DNA of 64,000 nucleotides from assembly GCF_900101755.1 (NCBI RefSeq), contig NZ_FNAE01000007.1, positions 102,636 through 166,635 of the forward strand. Direction: 5' to 3'. Position 1 is the stretch's first letter. The number at the start of each line of letters is the position of its first letter. This DNA comes from Ectopseudomonas alcaliphila. GTDB lineage: Bacteria > Pseudomonadota > Gammaproteobacteria > Pseudomonadales > Pseudomonadaceae. Of this stretch, positions 48,476-57,097 are shown piece after piece. The translations under genes and the position numbers were made by a program. Under the pieces are notes generated by a model. It searched no databases and was not told the origin of the DNA. It worked only from the letters and a program-made list of their open reading frames with translations.

Positions 48476-48610
48476 TCAGGCGAGGGGTGAGTGACTGCCC
48501 AGCAAGGTGGTATGGCCCTGTTTCTTCGCACGCTTGGCTTCGCGTTTTTCGTGCGCGGTCTTCTGCGGCTTCTTCTTGCTTTCCTTGTGTGAATCCTGGC
48601 TCTTGCTCAT
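48476..48610 (-). CDS. Very small lysine-rich protein, 44 residues
   Basis: The frame from ATG 48610 to TGA 48476 encodes MSKSQDSHKESKKKPQKTAH and continues with KREAKRAKKQ to a short apolar tail (TTLLGSHSPLA). It is strongly basic. GGAG is 10 bases before the start and a GC-rich hairpin follows the stop. Small basic proteins of this kind are common and unannotated in Pseudomonas; nucleic-acid binding is a guess. Confidence 0.65.
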   Translation of the reverse strand: MSKSQDSHKESKKKPQKTAHEKREAKRAKKQGHTTLLGSHSPLA

Positions 48611-48814
48611 GGTGGTTACTCCGGAAAATGGATCATTGACTGGACATATACGTTCTGGTCACTACCACCTCCTCGGCCACCGGGCCGTCTGCAAAGTGCA
48701 TTCGCTGTATCAAGCATAGTTGCTGGAGAGTAACAGGTTGTAGCGAATCACCGGCCGATCTTCGTGCGGGCTTACCTATGCTTGTTGTTTTCGCGTTTAT
48801 TAAGGAGGCCTGTC

Positions 48815-49525
48815 ATGTTCCGTCTATTTCATTGCCTGGGCATCGCTCTGTTCTCTGCATGGCTGATGCTGGGCGCTACAGCGAGCCTGGCGCAGGAGGC
48901 GCCGCAGCGCATCGGCATCATCGGTACCGGCAATATTGGCAGTACGTTGGCGCGGCTGTGGGTCGAGGCGGGGCATGAGGTGATGATTTCATCGCGCAAT
49001 CCCGAACGACTGCAGCCGCTGGCCGATGAGCTGGGCGTGCGTGCCCGCGTCGGCACCCCGCGTGAGGCGGCGGCCTTTGGCGAGGTGATCATGTTGGCGG
49101 TGCCCTATGGCGCGACGCCGCAGGTCGGCCGCGACTACGCCACTGAACTGGCCGGCAAGGTGGTGCTGGACGCCGGCAATCCGCGCCCAGGGCGCGATGG
49201 ACCGATGGCCGAGGAGGCGGTCGAGATGGGCGCCGGGCTGGCCTCGCAGCAGTTTCTGCCGGGCGTGCGCCTGGTACGCGCGTTCAACGCCATCTCCGCG
49301 CACAACCTGCGCAGCCAGGCCCATCGTGATGGTGAAAAACTCGCCATCCCGCTGGCGGCCGATGATCAGGCGGCGCTCGAGGTGGCTGCACGCCTGGTGA
49401 CGGATGCCGGCTTCGATCCGGTGATAGTCGGGCCGTTGTCCAGTGCCAAGTCCTTCGATTTCAACAGCGGCGTGTCGGCGCGCATGCCCACGGCCAGGGA
49501 GCTGCGTGAACTGCTGAACCTCTGA
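48815..49525 (+). CDS. NADP-binding, F420-dependent-oxidoreductase-like protein with signal peptide
   Basis: The protein has 236 residues from ATG 48815, which follows a near-perfect TAAGGAGG. Residues 1-26 form a signal peptide (MFRLFHCLGIALFSAWLMLG, cut near SLAQ). The mature part is a Rossmann domain: IGIIGTGNIGSTLARLWVEAGHEVMISSRNPE, then AVPYGATPQV and LDAGNPRPGRDGP, as in NPF420H:NADP oxidoreductase-like proteins. A periplasmic location is odd for an NADP enzyme. The DUF1176 gene follows after 69 bp and may be in the same transcript. Confidence 0.82.
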   Translation: MFRLFHCLGIALFSAWLMLGATASLAQEAPQRIGIIGTGNIGSTLARLWVEAGHEVMISSRNPERLQPLADELGVRARVGTPREAAAFGEVIMLAVPYGATPQVGRDYATELAGKVVLDAGNPRPGRDGPMAEEAVEMGAGLASQQFLPGVRLVRAFNAISAHNLRSQAHRDGEKLAIPLAADDQAALEVAARLVTDAGFDPVIVGPLSSAKSFDFNSGVSARMPTARELRELLNL

Positions 49526-49594
49526 CGGCGCTTGCCTGGCTTGCCCGGGCAAAGGAACATGGCAGCCCTGCGCAATCGTCAAAAGGAGTTGTTC

Positions 49595-50635
49595 ATGTCG
49601 CGTCGGATGCTGATTTCGGCTCTGCTGCTGGCGGCGGGAAGTGCACAGGCAGTGCCCGAGCACGTGCCGCTGTACCGGGAAATCAAGGACTGGGTGGTTG
49701 CCTGCGACAACCAGCGGGCATGCCAGGCATTGAGTGCCCCGGAAAGTTTCGGTTACTCGCCTTTCAGCCTTCAGCTCGAGCGTGCTGCAGGTGCCCAGGC
49801 GCCGCTACGGTTGTCACTGCACTATGCCGAGCCAGGTGGTTATGCGCCGTTGCGGCTTGATGGCCGGGCCCTGTCCACTGCCGATCGCTTGCATCTGACA
49901 GAAAACCAGGGTGAAACCACGCTGGGGGCCGAAGGCACCGATGCTCAGGCAGTGCTGGCCGAGTTGCGTAACGGCGCTCAGTTACGCATGGAGGGGGAGC
50001 GCGAGTACGAGGCGGTGGTTTCGCTCAGCGGTCTTTCCGCGGCCTTGCTGCTGATGGATGCCGTGCAGGGGCGGGTGAACAGCCGCAGTGCCCTGTACCG
50101 CCCCGGCTCAAGGCCCGACAGCGAGGTGCCCGCTGCGCCAAAGGTGCCGCGTCTGCGGGCCTATCCCGGCGTCACCCCTTTGAGCGAAGTGGAGCAGCGT
50201 GACATCGCCCAGCAGGTGATGGCCGCAACGCGCAGCCAGTGGGTCGAAGAGGACATGAGCAGCGAGCCCGAGGCCGAGGCCTTCGCGCTCAACGAGCGCG
50301 AGGCGCTGGTGATCATCCGAACCTGGTGTGCGGCCTACAATTGCGACTTCGCGGTGTATCGCGTCGACCGCCAGCCGCCTTACGCCGAGCGGGATCTGCA
50401 GCTCGATCCGCTGCCGCTGGGCCATGAAGGGCTGTCCGGCTGGGTGAGTTACAACCCTGACACCGGTGAGCTGGGCTACCTGTACAAGGGGCGCGGGATT
50501 GCCGATTGCGGCGAGTCGGGCAGTTGGCGCTTCGATGGCGAGCGCTTTCAACTAGCCTCGTTCAGTTTTCTCGGCCGCTGTGCCGCGCGTAATCCCGGCG
50601 AGTGGCCCGAGCTGTGGCGCGTGGCCGAGCCCTGA
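49595..50635 (+). CDS. DUF1176 secreted protein
   Basis: The protein has 346 residues from ATG 49595 with AAGGAG six bases before it. The signal peptide (MSRRMLISALLLAAGSAQA) is followed by VPLYREIKDWVVACDNQRAC, the typical N terminus of DUF1176 proteins. The mature part has cysteine pairs ACDNQRAC, WCAAYNC and CGESG/RCAARN likely to be disulfides. Function is unknown; the Bordetella and Pseudomonas members look like invasion-associated or periplasmic proteins. Confidence 0.85.
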   Translation: MSRRMLISALLLAAGSAQAVPEHVPLYREIKDWVVACDNQRACQALSAPESFGYSPFSLQLERAAGAQAPLRLSLHYAEPGGYAPLRLDGRALSTADRLHLTENQGETTLGAEGTDAQAVLAELRNGAQLRMEGEREYEAVVSLSGLSAALLLMDAVQGRVNSRSALYRPGSRPDSEVPAAPKVPRLRAYPGVTPLSEVEQRDIAQQVMAATRSQWVEEDMSSEPEAEAFALNEREALVIIRTWCAAYNCDFAVYRVDRQPPYAERDLQLDPLPLGHEGLSGWVSYNPDTGELGYLYKGRGIADCGESGSWRFDGERFQLASFSFLGRCAARNPGEWPELWRVAEP

Positions 50636-50663
50636 TCTGGTCTTGGTGCCTGGCGAGACCCGG

Positions 50664-51398
50664 CTACAGGTAGCGCCAGATCAGTTGCACGCCAGCCAGC
50701 AGAATGCCCAGCCGCGCGATGCGGTAGAACCACAGGTGGTTGACCCGCGATTGCAGCCACAGGCCGCTCCATACACCCAGCGGCACGATGGGGGCGAGCA
50801 TCAGGCTCAGCAGCAGATTGTCCTGGGTGAACTGGCCCAGCGCCGCGTAGGGGAACAGCTTCGCGGCGTTGGTGAGCAGGAAGAACAGATTGATGGTGGC
50901 GACGAAGCGCACCTTGTCCAGTTGCTGCGGCATCAGGTGCATCATCACCGGTGGGCCGCCGGCATGGGCGACGAAGCTGGTGAAACCGGCCAGGCTCGAC
51001 AACAGTGTGCCGCGCCCTTTGTGCAGCGGCCGTGGCGCCTGGTTGCCAACCACCAGACCGAGCCCGACGAAGAGGATGGCGATGGCGCCGATCAGCAGGC
51101 CGATGGCGCGCTCGTCGAAGAAGCCGAAGGTCATCGAGCCGATGGCGATGCCGATCACCGCGCCGGGCAGCATGACCTTGAGGTTGGCCGTATCCCATTT
51201 GCGCCAGTAGGCCTTGAGGCCCACGACATCGGCCAGGCAGAGAATCGGCAGCATCACTGCCACCGCCTGTTTCGGTGATGTGGCCAGTGCCAGCAGCGGC
51301 ACGGCGATACCGCCCAGAGCGCCGCCGAAGCCGCCCTTGGAGAGCCCGGTGAGAAACACCGCCGGCAAGGCGAACAGAAGGAAATCGTGCAGAGTCAT
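50664..51398 (-). CDS. TauE/SafE-family (DUF81) membrane transporter
   Basis: This 244-residue protein has about eight TM helices in the two-repeat pattern of sulfite/sulfonate exporters. The signature GLSKGGFGGALGGIAVPLLAL lies near the N terminus and SSLAGFTSFVAHAGGPPVMM in the second repeat. Members carry sulfur-containing or organic anions out of the cell. The substrate is not set. It is convergent with the DUF1176 gene. Confidence 0.88.
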   Translation of the reverse strand: MTLHDFLLFALPAVFLTGLSKGGFGGALGGIAVPLLALATSPKQAVAVMLPILCLADVVGLKAYWRKWDTANLKVMLPGAVIGIAIGSMTFGFFDERAIGLLIGAIAILFVGLGLVVGNQAPRPLHKGRGTLLSSLAGFTSFVAHAGGPPVMMHLMPQQLDKVRFVATINLFFLLTNAAKLFPYAALGQFTQDNLLLSLMLAPIVPLGVWSGLWLQSRVNHLWFYRIARLGILLAGVQLIWRYL

Positions 51399-51537
51399 GG
51401 GTTTGGCGTAGCACTACGGAAGCGCGCAGGTTAGCAGCCGGCAGTGTCTGTGTGGTTTTTTTCCTCGGCCTCTGTGTCTGTCTGCTGCGGGGTGAGGCTG
51501 CTCTAATGCCTGCTCACTCAACCCGAGGTTTGTGCTC

Positions 51538-52431
51538 ATGACCCCCAAGGATCTGCTGCTGGCGCTGCTGGTAATCGTCGTCTGGGGGCTGAACTTCGTG
51601 GTGATCAAGGTCGGCCTGCACGGCATGCCGCCGATGCTGATGGGCGCCCTGCGCTTCATGCTCGCGGCCTTTCCGGCGATTCTCTTCGTGCGTCGGCCGC
51701 AGGTGCCGCTGCGTTGGATGCTGGCCTACGGCATGACCATTTCATTGGGGCAGTTCGCCTTTCTCTTCTATGCCATGTACGTCGGCATGCCGGCGGGCCT
51801 GGCATCGCTGGTGCTGCAGTCGCAGGCTTTCTTCACCCTGTTCTTCGCCGCGCTGTTTCTCGGTGAGCGGCTGCGTGGCAGCAACCTGTTCGGTTTGCTG
51901 GTGGCAGCCAGCGGCCTGGTGTTGATCGGCCTGCAGGGCGGGCAGGCGATGACCCTGGCTGGCTTTGCCCTGACCATCGCCGCGGCCTCAATGTGGGCGC
52001 TGGGCAACGTGGTCACACGCAAGCTGGGCAAGGTCAATCTGGTCGGCCTGGTGGTCTGGGGCAGCCTGATTCCACCGCTGCCATTTCTGGCGTTATCACT
52101 GTGGCTGGAGGGGCCGGAACTGATCGCTCAGTCGTTGCGTACCCTCAGCCTGGACTCGCTGCTGGTGCTGGCTTACCTGGCATTTGGCGCCACCATTCTC
52201 GGTTATGGCTTGTGGAGCCGCCTGCTGTCGCGTTATCCGGCCAGCCAGGTGGCGCCGTTCTCGCTGCTGGTACCGGTGGTGGGCATCAGCTCCTCGGCGC
52301 TGTTGCTCGGCGAGCGCCTGGGCAGCTTGCAGATGGTCGGGGCGGCGCTGGTCATGGCCGGGCTGCTGATCAACGTCTGGGGCGGGCGCTTGCTCGATAG
52401 CTGGCGGCAACGGACTCCAGGGGCTGTTTGA
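51538..52431 (+). CDS. EamA-family transporter (YdeD/EamD-like)
   Basis: The protein has 297 residues from ATG 51538 (GTG 51532 is in frame but CGAGG is better spaced from the ATG). Ten TM helices in two EamA repeats are visible, with the typical opening LLALLVIVVWGLNFVVIKVGLHGMPP and the duplicated SLVLQSQAFFTLFFAALFLGER and PFSLLVPVVGISSSALLLGER. It resembles O-acetylserine/cysteine exporters. A REP pair follows 69 bp after the stop. Confidence 0.9.
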   Translation: MTPKDLLLALLVIVVWGLNFVVIKVGLHGMPPMLMGALRFMLAAFPAILFVRRPQVPLRWMLAYGMTISLGQFAFLFYAMYVGMPAGLASLVLQSQAFFTLFFAALFLGERLRGSNLFGLLVAASGLVLIGLQGGQAMTLAGFALTIAAASMWALGNVVTRKLGKVNLVGLVVWGSLIPPLPFLALSLWLEGPELIAQSLRTLSLDSLLVLAYLAFGATILGYGLWSRLLSRYPASQVAPFSLLVPVVGISSSALLLGERLGSLQMVGAALVMAGLLINVWGGRLLDSWRQRTPGAV

Positions 52432-52500
52432 CACGCTTGTTGCGGGTACGGCGCGACAGATTTTGTCGCATGCCGGTGAGTTAAGCGGAGAAGATGATGT

Positions 52501-52575
52501 GTAGGAGCCAGCTTGCTGGCGATCCGGTGTATGGAGCCCACTTACACAAAGCATCGCCGGCAAGCCGGCTCCTAC
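52501..52575. repeat. REP inverted pair (REPIN), family A, second copy
   Basis: GTAGGAGCCAGCTTGCTGG begins at 52501 and CCGGCTCCTAC ends at 52575. The outer arms match the copy at 6096-6156, while the 30-base centre differs. It sits between convergent EamA and DUF1003 genes. Confidence 0.85.
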
Positions 52576-52614
52576 GGATCTATAGCGCTGAGGGCGGTGT
52601 TTACGGAATCAACA

Positions 52615-53148
52615 TTAGGCTTGCGGAGGCCGTTCCGGCAGGCGTTCTAGGATCTGATCCAGGCGTTGCTGGATGCGTTGGTCGATCTTCTCGTGCAGGC
52701 GCATGATTTCCAGCTCGGCGCGCAGGTTCACCTCGAAATCCAGGCGCGCTGCCAGACGATCCTTCGTCGCCTGGCGGTTCTGGCTCATCATGATGATCGG
52801 CGCCTGAATGGCTGCCACGGTCGACAGCATCAGGTTGAGGAAGATGTAAGGGTAGGGGTCGAAGGCCATGCCGAAGTGCGACAGCACGTCGGTGTTGAGC
52901 AGCATCCAGCCGAGCATGGTCAGCGAGAAGCAGATGATGAAGGTCCATGAGCCGCCGACAGCCGCGACCTTGTCCGATAGCCGTTCGCCAAAGCTCGACT
53001 GTTCATCCGAGGCATCGGCGACGTCACGGCTGATGGGACGGCGCTGGCGAATCTGTTCGAGCACATGGCTTTCTTCCGGCTCGAGTTCGTGAATCGCCTT
53101 ACCAAGCAGGTTCTGGGCGAGTTGTTGCAACGGGTGGGATGTATTCAT
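52615..53148 (-). CDS. DUF1003 membrane protein
   Basis: This 177-residue protein has two TM helices (FIICFSLTMLGWMLLN and PYIFLNLMLSTVAAIQAPII), preceded by the DUF1003 sequence DKVAAVGGSWTFI and followed by MMSQNRQATKDRLAARLDFEVNLRAELEI. The C-terminal helix is a long amphipathic coiled coil. Function is unknown; the family is linked to cyclic-nucleotide or DNA-gyrase contexts only loosely. TTG 53163 and ATG 53148 are possible starts; ATG 53148 is chosen. No strong ribosome site was seen. Confidence 0.85.
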   Translation of the reverse strand: MNTSHPLQQLAQNLLGKAIHELEPEESHVLEQIRQRRPISRDVADASDEQSSFGERLSDKVAAVGGSWTFIICFSLTMLGWMLLNTDVLSHFGMAFDPYPYIFLNLMLSTVAAIQAPIIMMSQNRQATKDRLAARLDFEVNLRAELEIMRLHEKIDQRIQQRLDQILERLPERPPQA

Positions 53149-53218
53149 CTGGGCAGCTCGCAAGAGGGCGTAACGAGATGCTGAACCGGATGAGCGCTGC
53201 TGTCACGGGGGCGCAAGT

Positions 53219-53252
53219 AAACCGAAGAGCCGCACCAGCGACTCTTCGGTTT
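53219..53252 (-). terminator. Terminator of ppiC-type gene
   Basis: AAACCGAAGAG (53219-53229) and CTCTTCGGTTT (53242-53252) pair perfectly over 11 bp. On the minus strand the stem is closed by A-rich then T-rich arms and begins 8 bp after the parvulin stop. Confidence 0.65.
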
Positions 53253-53259
53253 GGGCAGG

Positions 53260-53541
53260 TCAGTCCTGGCGGCTGGTGACTTCCAGCAGGTGATAGCCGA
53301 ACTGGGTCTTCACCGGGCCCTGCACCACGCCGACCGGCGCGCTGAAGACTACGGTGTCGAATTCCTTGACCATCTGGCCCGGGCCGAACGAGCCCAGGTC
53401 ACCGCCGCTGCGGCCTGACGGGCAGGAGGAGTTGTCTTTGGCCAGTTGGGCGAAGTCGGCACCGCCTTCGATGGCGGCTTTCAGTTCGTTGCATTTGTCT
53501 TCGCTGGCAACCAGGATGTGGCGGGCAGTGGCGCGGGCCAT
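53260..53541 (-). CDS. ppiC: Parvulin-type peptidyl-prolyl isomerase (PpiC)
   Basis: The protein has 93 residues from ATG 53541, with AGGAGG before it. It is a stand-alone PpiC domain: ARHILVASEDKCNELKAAIEGGADFAQLAK, then SGRSGGDLGSFGPGQMVKEFDTVVFS and KTQFGYHLLEV. It lacks a signal peptide, so it acts in the cytoplasm on prolyl bonds during folding. Length and sequence match bacterial PpiC. Confidence 0.93.
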   Translation of the reverse strand: MARATARHILVASEDKCNELKAAIEGGADFAQLAKDNSSCPSGRSGGDLGSFGPGQMVKEFDTVVFSAPVGVVQGPVKTQFGYHLLEVTSRQD

Positions 53542-53708
53542 GGGAGTACCTCCTATCAATGAAGGTGCAGAGCCTAGCGCAATCATCTCGACAAGCAAAC
53601 GGTAGGCCGTTCGTCCATTTGTCTGGAGTCGCTTTGGTGTCTGGATTGTCCCATCTTCTGTAAGCGGGCATTTGCCCTGGACTCAGGTTTCACTGAGGAG
53701 ACTTGCGG

Positions 53709-54050
53709 ATGAACACTCTGAGCATCGACGGTTGGCGCAAGGCCGACAACGACAGCAAATCCATCCCCATCGGTACCCTGCAGTTCTATGTCAGCGAGGT
53801 GGAGCACCTGCGCCTGGAGCGGGCCGAGGAAGAGCTGCAACGCAGCGGGGTCAGGGACACGATGATCGACGCCGATACGCAAACGCTGGAGCTGGTCATG
53901 CCGGACGGCTTCGGCCCGCTGAGCGAATGCAAGTGGCGTGTCTATATTGGCGGCGAGGAGCAGCGCGGCCAGTTTCACCTGGTCGGCTACAGCGTCGAGG
54001 ACGGCTGCCTGATCTACAGCAACGCGGTAATGGTCGATCTACTGGGTTGA
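53709..54050 (+). CDS. Hypothetical protein, 113 residues
   Basis: ATG 53709 is preceded by GAGGAG eight bases away (TTG 53703 is in frame). The product, MNTLSIDGWRKADNDSKSIP onward, is soluble, acidic and beta-rich (WRVYIGGEEQRGQFHLVGYS). No family is recognised. It and the next gene, 135 bp away, are both on the plus strand between a parvulin gene and a GGDEF gene. Confidence 0.7.
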   Translation: MNTLSIDGWRKADNDSKSIPIGTLQFYVSEVEHLRLERAEEELQRSGVRDTMIDADTQTLELVMPDGFGPLSECKWRVYIGGEEQRGQFHLVGYSVEDGCLIYSNAVMVDLLG

Positions 54051-54185
54051 CCGGCACAGGCAAAACCTTGCCCCGTGGTGGCAAGCCGCTGCCGCGAATG
54101 GGTAGGCAGCCCGTGTAACTACTGGCCTGCAGTGGCTGGCCCGGAATCTGCTTTGCATGAGGCGAACGGATTTCGCGGAGGCCTC

Positions 54186-54635
54186 ATGACCAATATCAAC
54201 AACAGCATGCCTGCCATGCTCAGCTACTACGGCAGTCAGCTCAACAATCGTTCGAGTGCAGCCAAAGGCGAAGCGGACGGCCAGGCCAGTCAGGATCCGC
54301 TGGCCGACCTGCGGCGCTTCGCCAAGCAGGTGGTCGCGCGCAGTGAGGGTGGACTGCTGCGGGCGATGAATGGCGGCGCGGCGCAGCCCAGCAATACGGT
54401 GCAGCGCAGTGGCGACAGTCAGCCAGCGACGCCTTCGGTGATTCAATTGCCAGACGTGATGCAGCTCGATCGCGACGATGCCGCCAAGCTGCTGGCGCAG
54501 GTACAGAAGATGGTGGACGCCGGCATGGATGGCAGCGTGCGCATCGCTGGGCACAATGGCGACAAGCAGACCGATTCGCTGGAAACCTACCGTCAGTGGC
54601 TGCAGGAAAAGGGCGGGGTCAGCATCTACGTCTGA
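54186..54635 (+). CDS. Hypothetical protein, 149 residues
   Basis: ATG 54186 has GGAGG before it. The product, MTNINNSMPAMLSYYGSQLN onward, has a polar N terminus, a disordered middle (SGDSQPATPSVIQLPDV) and a helical C-terminal part (RDDAAKLLAQVQKMVDAGMD then YRQWLQEKGGVSIYV). It has no signal peptide. Its stop overlaps the convergent GGDEF gene's by 10 bp. Function is unknown. Confidence 0.7.
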   Translation: MTNINNSMPAMLSYYGSQLNNRSSAAKGEADGQASQDPLADLRRFAKQVVARSEGGLLRAMNGGAAQPSNTVQRSGDSQPATPSVIQLPDVMQLDRDDAAKLLAQVQKMVDAGMDGSVRIAGHNGDKQTDSLETYRQWLQEKGGVSIYV

Positions 54636-55687
54636 TCCGCACCCGCTTGGTCCAGAACGGTTTCAACGTCTTCTCGGGTAATCACCCGGTTACGCCCGGC
54701 GCGTTTGGCCGCGTAGGTGCGCCTGTCCGCCGCCAGCATCAGTTCGTCGAGTGATTGCCCGTCCAGCCCGAAGCAGGCCACGCCAGCGCTCAGTGTCATG
54801 GGCAGCATGCTGTCATCCACCGCCAGCGGCTGCGCAGCCAGGCGTTCGCGCAGGCTTTCGGCGATTTCCCGTGCTTGCGTCGCCTTGCTGCCTGGCAGCA
54901 GCACGGCAAACTCCTCGCCGCCCAGGCGACAGAACAGATCATTGACCCGCAAACGCTGCGCCAGCACCTTGGCGAAGTGAACCAGGGCACGATCACCGAC
55001 CTCGTGGCCGAAGCGGTCGTTGATCTGCTTGAAATGATCGATATCGACGAACACCAGCGAAAGCGGCGTGCCATTGCGCAGGGCATGGGCACGCTCGCGC
55101 TCGAATACCTCGACCAGCTTCAGCCGGTTTGGCAGGCCGGTCAGGGAATCGGTGGTCGCCTGATCGGTCAGGCGCTGCTCGTTGAGAATACGGCTGCGCT
55201 CGTAGATGTGCGCGAAAATCATCACCGCCAGGCTGGCCAGGCCAAGATTGGCGATGATCTCGACGTTTTGCAGCAATTCATCAGAGGAAAACCGCCGGCT
55301 GAAGACGAACAGGCCGATGCCGACGAACAGCAGCGAGCCGTACATGCCCAGACGCAGCCCCAGCAGCATGTAGCAGATGATCGGAATCGACTGTATCCAG
55401 GCGAACACCGCGAAGGTGGTCTGGGGCTGAGCCAGGGCCAAAATCATGATGCTGAAGAACGGCAGCAGGTAAACCGCGGTCAATAGCTGCAGGTTGTGCG
55501 TTCGGTCGACGATGGTCAGCAGATACAGCGACACAGCGGCGTAGCTGACCTCCAGGCCGGCCAGCAGCCAGTTGTCGTGCAGCAGATTGATCACGGAGAA
55601 GAACAAACCACCGCTCAAGGTGATCCATAGCAAGGCTTTGAGGACCAGGCGACGATGTTGTTCGTTCTTGGCGAAGTAACCGGGCAT
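54626..55687 (-). CDS. Diguanylate cyclase with N-terminal membrane domain
   Basis: The protein has 353 residues from ATG 55687 (the frame is open to 55819). Six TM segments at about 20-190 (WITLSGGLFFSVINLL, LLTAVYLLPFFSIMILALA, IICYMLLGLRLGMYGSLLFVG and others) precede a GGDEF domain with DHFKQINDRFGHEVGDRALVHF and the active signature RLGGEEFAVLLPG. The inhibitory site RVND is five residues before it. It resembles the GGDEF gene at 41529 in layout, so the two may be distant paralogues. The divergent CAP-domain gene starts 186 bp away. Confidence 0.93.
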   Translation of the reverse strand: MPGYFAKNEQHRRLVLKALLWITLSGGLFFSVINLLHDNWLLAGLEVSYAAVSLYLLTIVDRTHNLQLLTAVYLLPFFSIMILALAQPQTTFAVFAWIQSIPIICYMLLGLRLGMYGSLLFVGIGLFVFSRRFSSDELLQNVEIIANLGLASLAVMIFAHIYERSRILNEQRLTDQATTDSLTGLPNRLKLVEVFERERAHALRNGTPLSLVFVDIDHFKQINDRFGHEVGDRALVHFAKVLAQRLRVNDLFCRLGGEEFAVLLPGSKATQAREIAESLRERLAAQPLAVDDSMLPMTLSAGVACFGLDGQSLDELMLAADRRTYAAKRAGRNRVITREDVETVLDQAGADQT

Positions 55688-55873
55688 CAGTGTTCTCGAG
55701 CGGGGAGAGGCAAGTGCGTAGATTGTTCGATGACGGCAGATGGCGTCATGCAGGAACCCTGCCGTTCGGCCATGATGCCAGTGCACACGGGCGTTCGATG
55801 GGATCAGGAAACCGGCCATGATCCTGCGCCGGGAATTGCGTCAGAATCACGACGTTAGTGGGGAGAGGGTGGT

Positions 55874-56731
55874 ATGACAACAATGGACACATGGGGATGG
55901 CAACGTTGCCTGCTGGCGCTGCTGCTGATGAGCGTATGGGGCGCGGCCCATGCCGCTGAGGACCTTGCATTGATCGAGACGATCAACGTCTATCGCAGCG
56001 AGGTGCAACGCTGCGGCGTGCAGGCCTCCGAGCCACTGCCACCATTGACCAATGACCCGCGCCTGATTCTTTCTGCCAATGGCACTGCTGATCTGCAGGA
56101 TTCGCTGAGCGCTGCCGGTTACCCGCTGGTCAACGTACAGGCCATCACGCTCTCCGGCCCGCGCAATGCGCAGGCGGCCATGCAGGCATTGAGCGAGAGC
56201 TTCTGCCGCGTGCTGCTCGATCCGCAATTCATCGACATCGGCGTCAGTCAGCAGGATCGCGACTGGCGCATCGTGCTTGCACGGCCGCTGCTCAGTGGGC
56301 GCCTGCAAACCTGGCAGACCGAGGGCGAAAGCCTGCTGCTGCTGATCAACTCGGCCCGCGCCGAGGCACGCCAATGCGGAGACCAGCGCTTTGCTGCAAC
56401 CGCGCCGCTGGTATGGAGCGCCGAGCTGGGCAGTGCTGCCGAGAGCCACAGCCGGGCCATGGCCAACGGCAACTTCTTCGCCCATCAGGGACGTGACGGC
56501 CTCACGCCGGGTGACCGGGCAGAGCTGGCAGGCTACGGCGGGAGCAAGGTCGGCGAGAACATCGCTGCGGCGCTGGATACCACTGCCAAGGTGGTCGAAG
56601 GCTGGCTGGCCAGCGCCGGGCACTGTGCCAACATCATGAACCCGGAGTTCAGCGAGCTAGGCGCTGCCTATGCCAACGACCCGCAGAGCGACGCTGGTAT
56701 CTACTGGACGGCGCTGTTTGGTGGGCAATGA
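55874..56731 (+). CDS. Secreted CAP-domain protein, with an extra degenerate CAP-like half
   Basis: This 285-residue protein has a signal peptide (about 1-27, cut near AHA). The C-terminal CAP/SCP domain (about 150-285) is complete: LLLINSARAEARQCG, the zinc-site histidines/glutamate in ESHSRAMANGNFFAHQGRD and VGENIAAAL, and GHCANIMNPEFSELGAAY. Residues about 30-140 look like a decayed copy of the same fold (LIETINVYRSEVQRCG, LSESFCRVLLDPQFIDIG) lacking the histidines. CAP proteins are secreted and of varied function. GGAGAGGG precedes the start. Confidence 0.88.
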   Translation: MTTMDTWGWQRCLLALLLMSVWGAAHAAEDLALIETINVYRSEVQRCGVQASEPLPPLTNDPRLILSANGTADLQDSLSAAGYPLVNVQAITLSGPRNAQAAMQALSESFCRVLLDPQFIDIGVSQQDRDWRIVLARPLLSGRLQTWQTEGESLLLLINSARAEARQCGDQRFAATAPLVWSAELGSAAESHSRAMANGNFFAHQGRDGLTPGDRAELAGYGGSKVGENIAAALDTTAKVVEGWLASAGHCANIMNPEFSELGAAYANDPQSDAGIYWTALFGGQ

Positions 56732-57097
56732 GGCGCAATTAACTCTGGGCTTAGCAGGTGGTTTTGCAACAGCTTGTTAATGCCAGGTAAGCCTTCGTGC
56801 CCGGAGCGATAACGAGCTGACGCTGGCCAATCGGGCGCTGCCGGGGCTGTTTTGCCTGTAATTGAAGTTCAGAGGCGTGAACCTGATCGCAGTTGCTTCC
56901 CGGTGAGCGTCTTGCGTTCTACCGATCAAACCCCTTGGGCAATACAATCGTTCGAGTCGCCAGCCTCTCATTGATCTGTCAGCGGCTGGCGATAGCGACG
57001 ACATGTGCATCGTTTCTCACGCCTGCCACGAGCCTGTGCAGGCATCATTTGCAGTACCCGGATGCAAGGGATCTCGGGTGTTTTTCAAGGAGCTTTC
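56732..57097. other. 366-bp intergenic region before the lipoprotein operon
   Basis: No gene is supported and no clear hairpin or sigma-70 pair was fixed. The part from 57030 to 57097 probably carries the leader of the lipoprotein operon. Confidence 0.4.
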
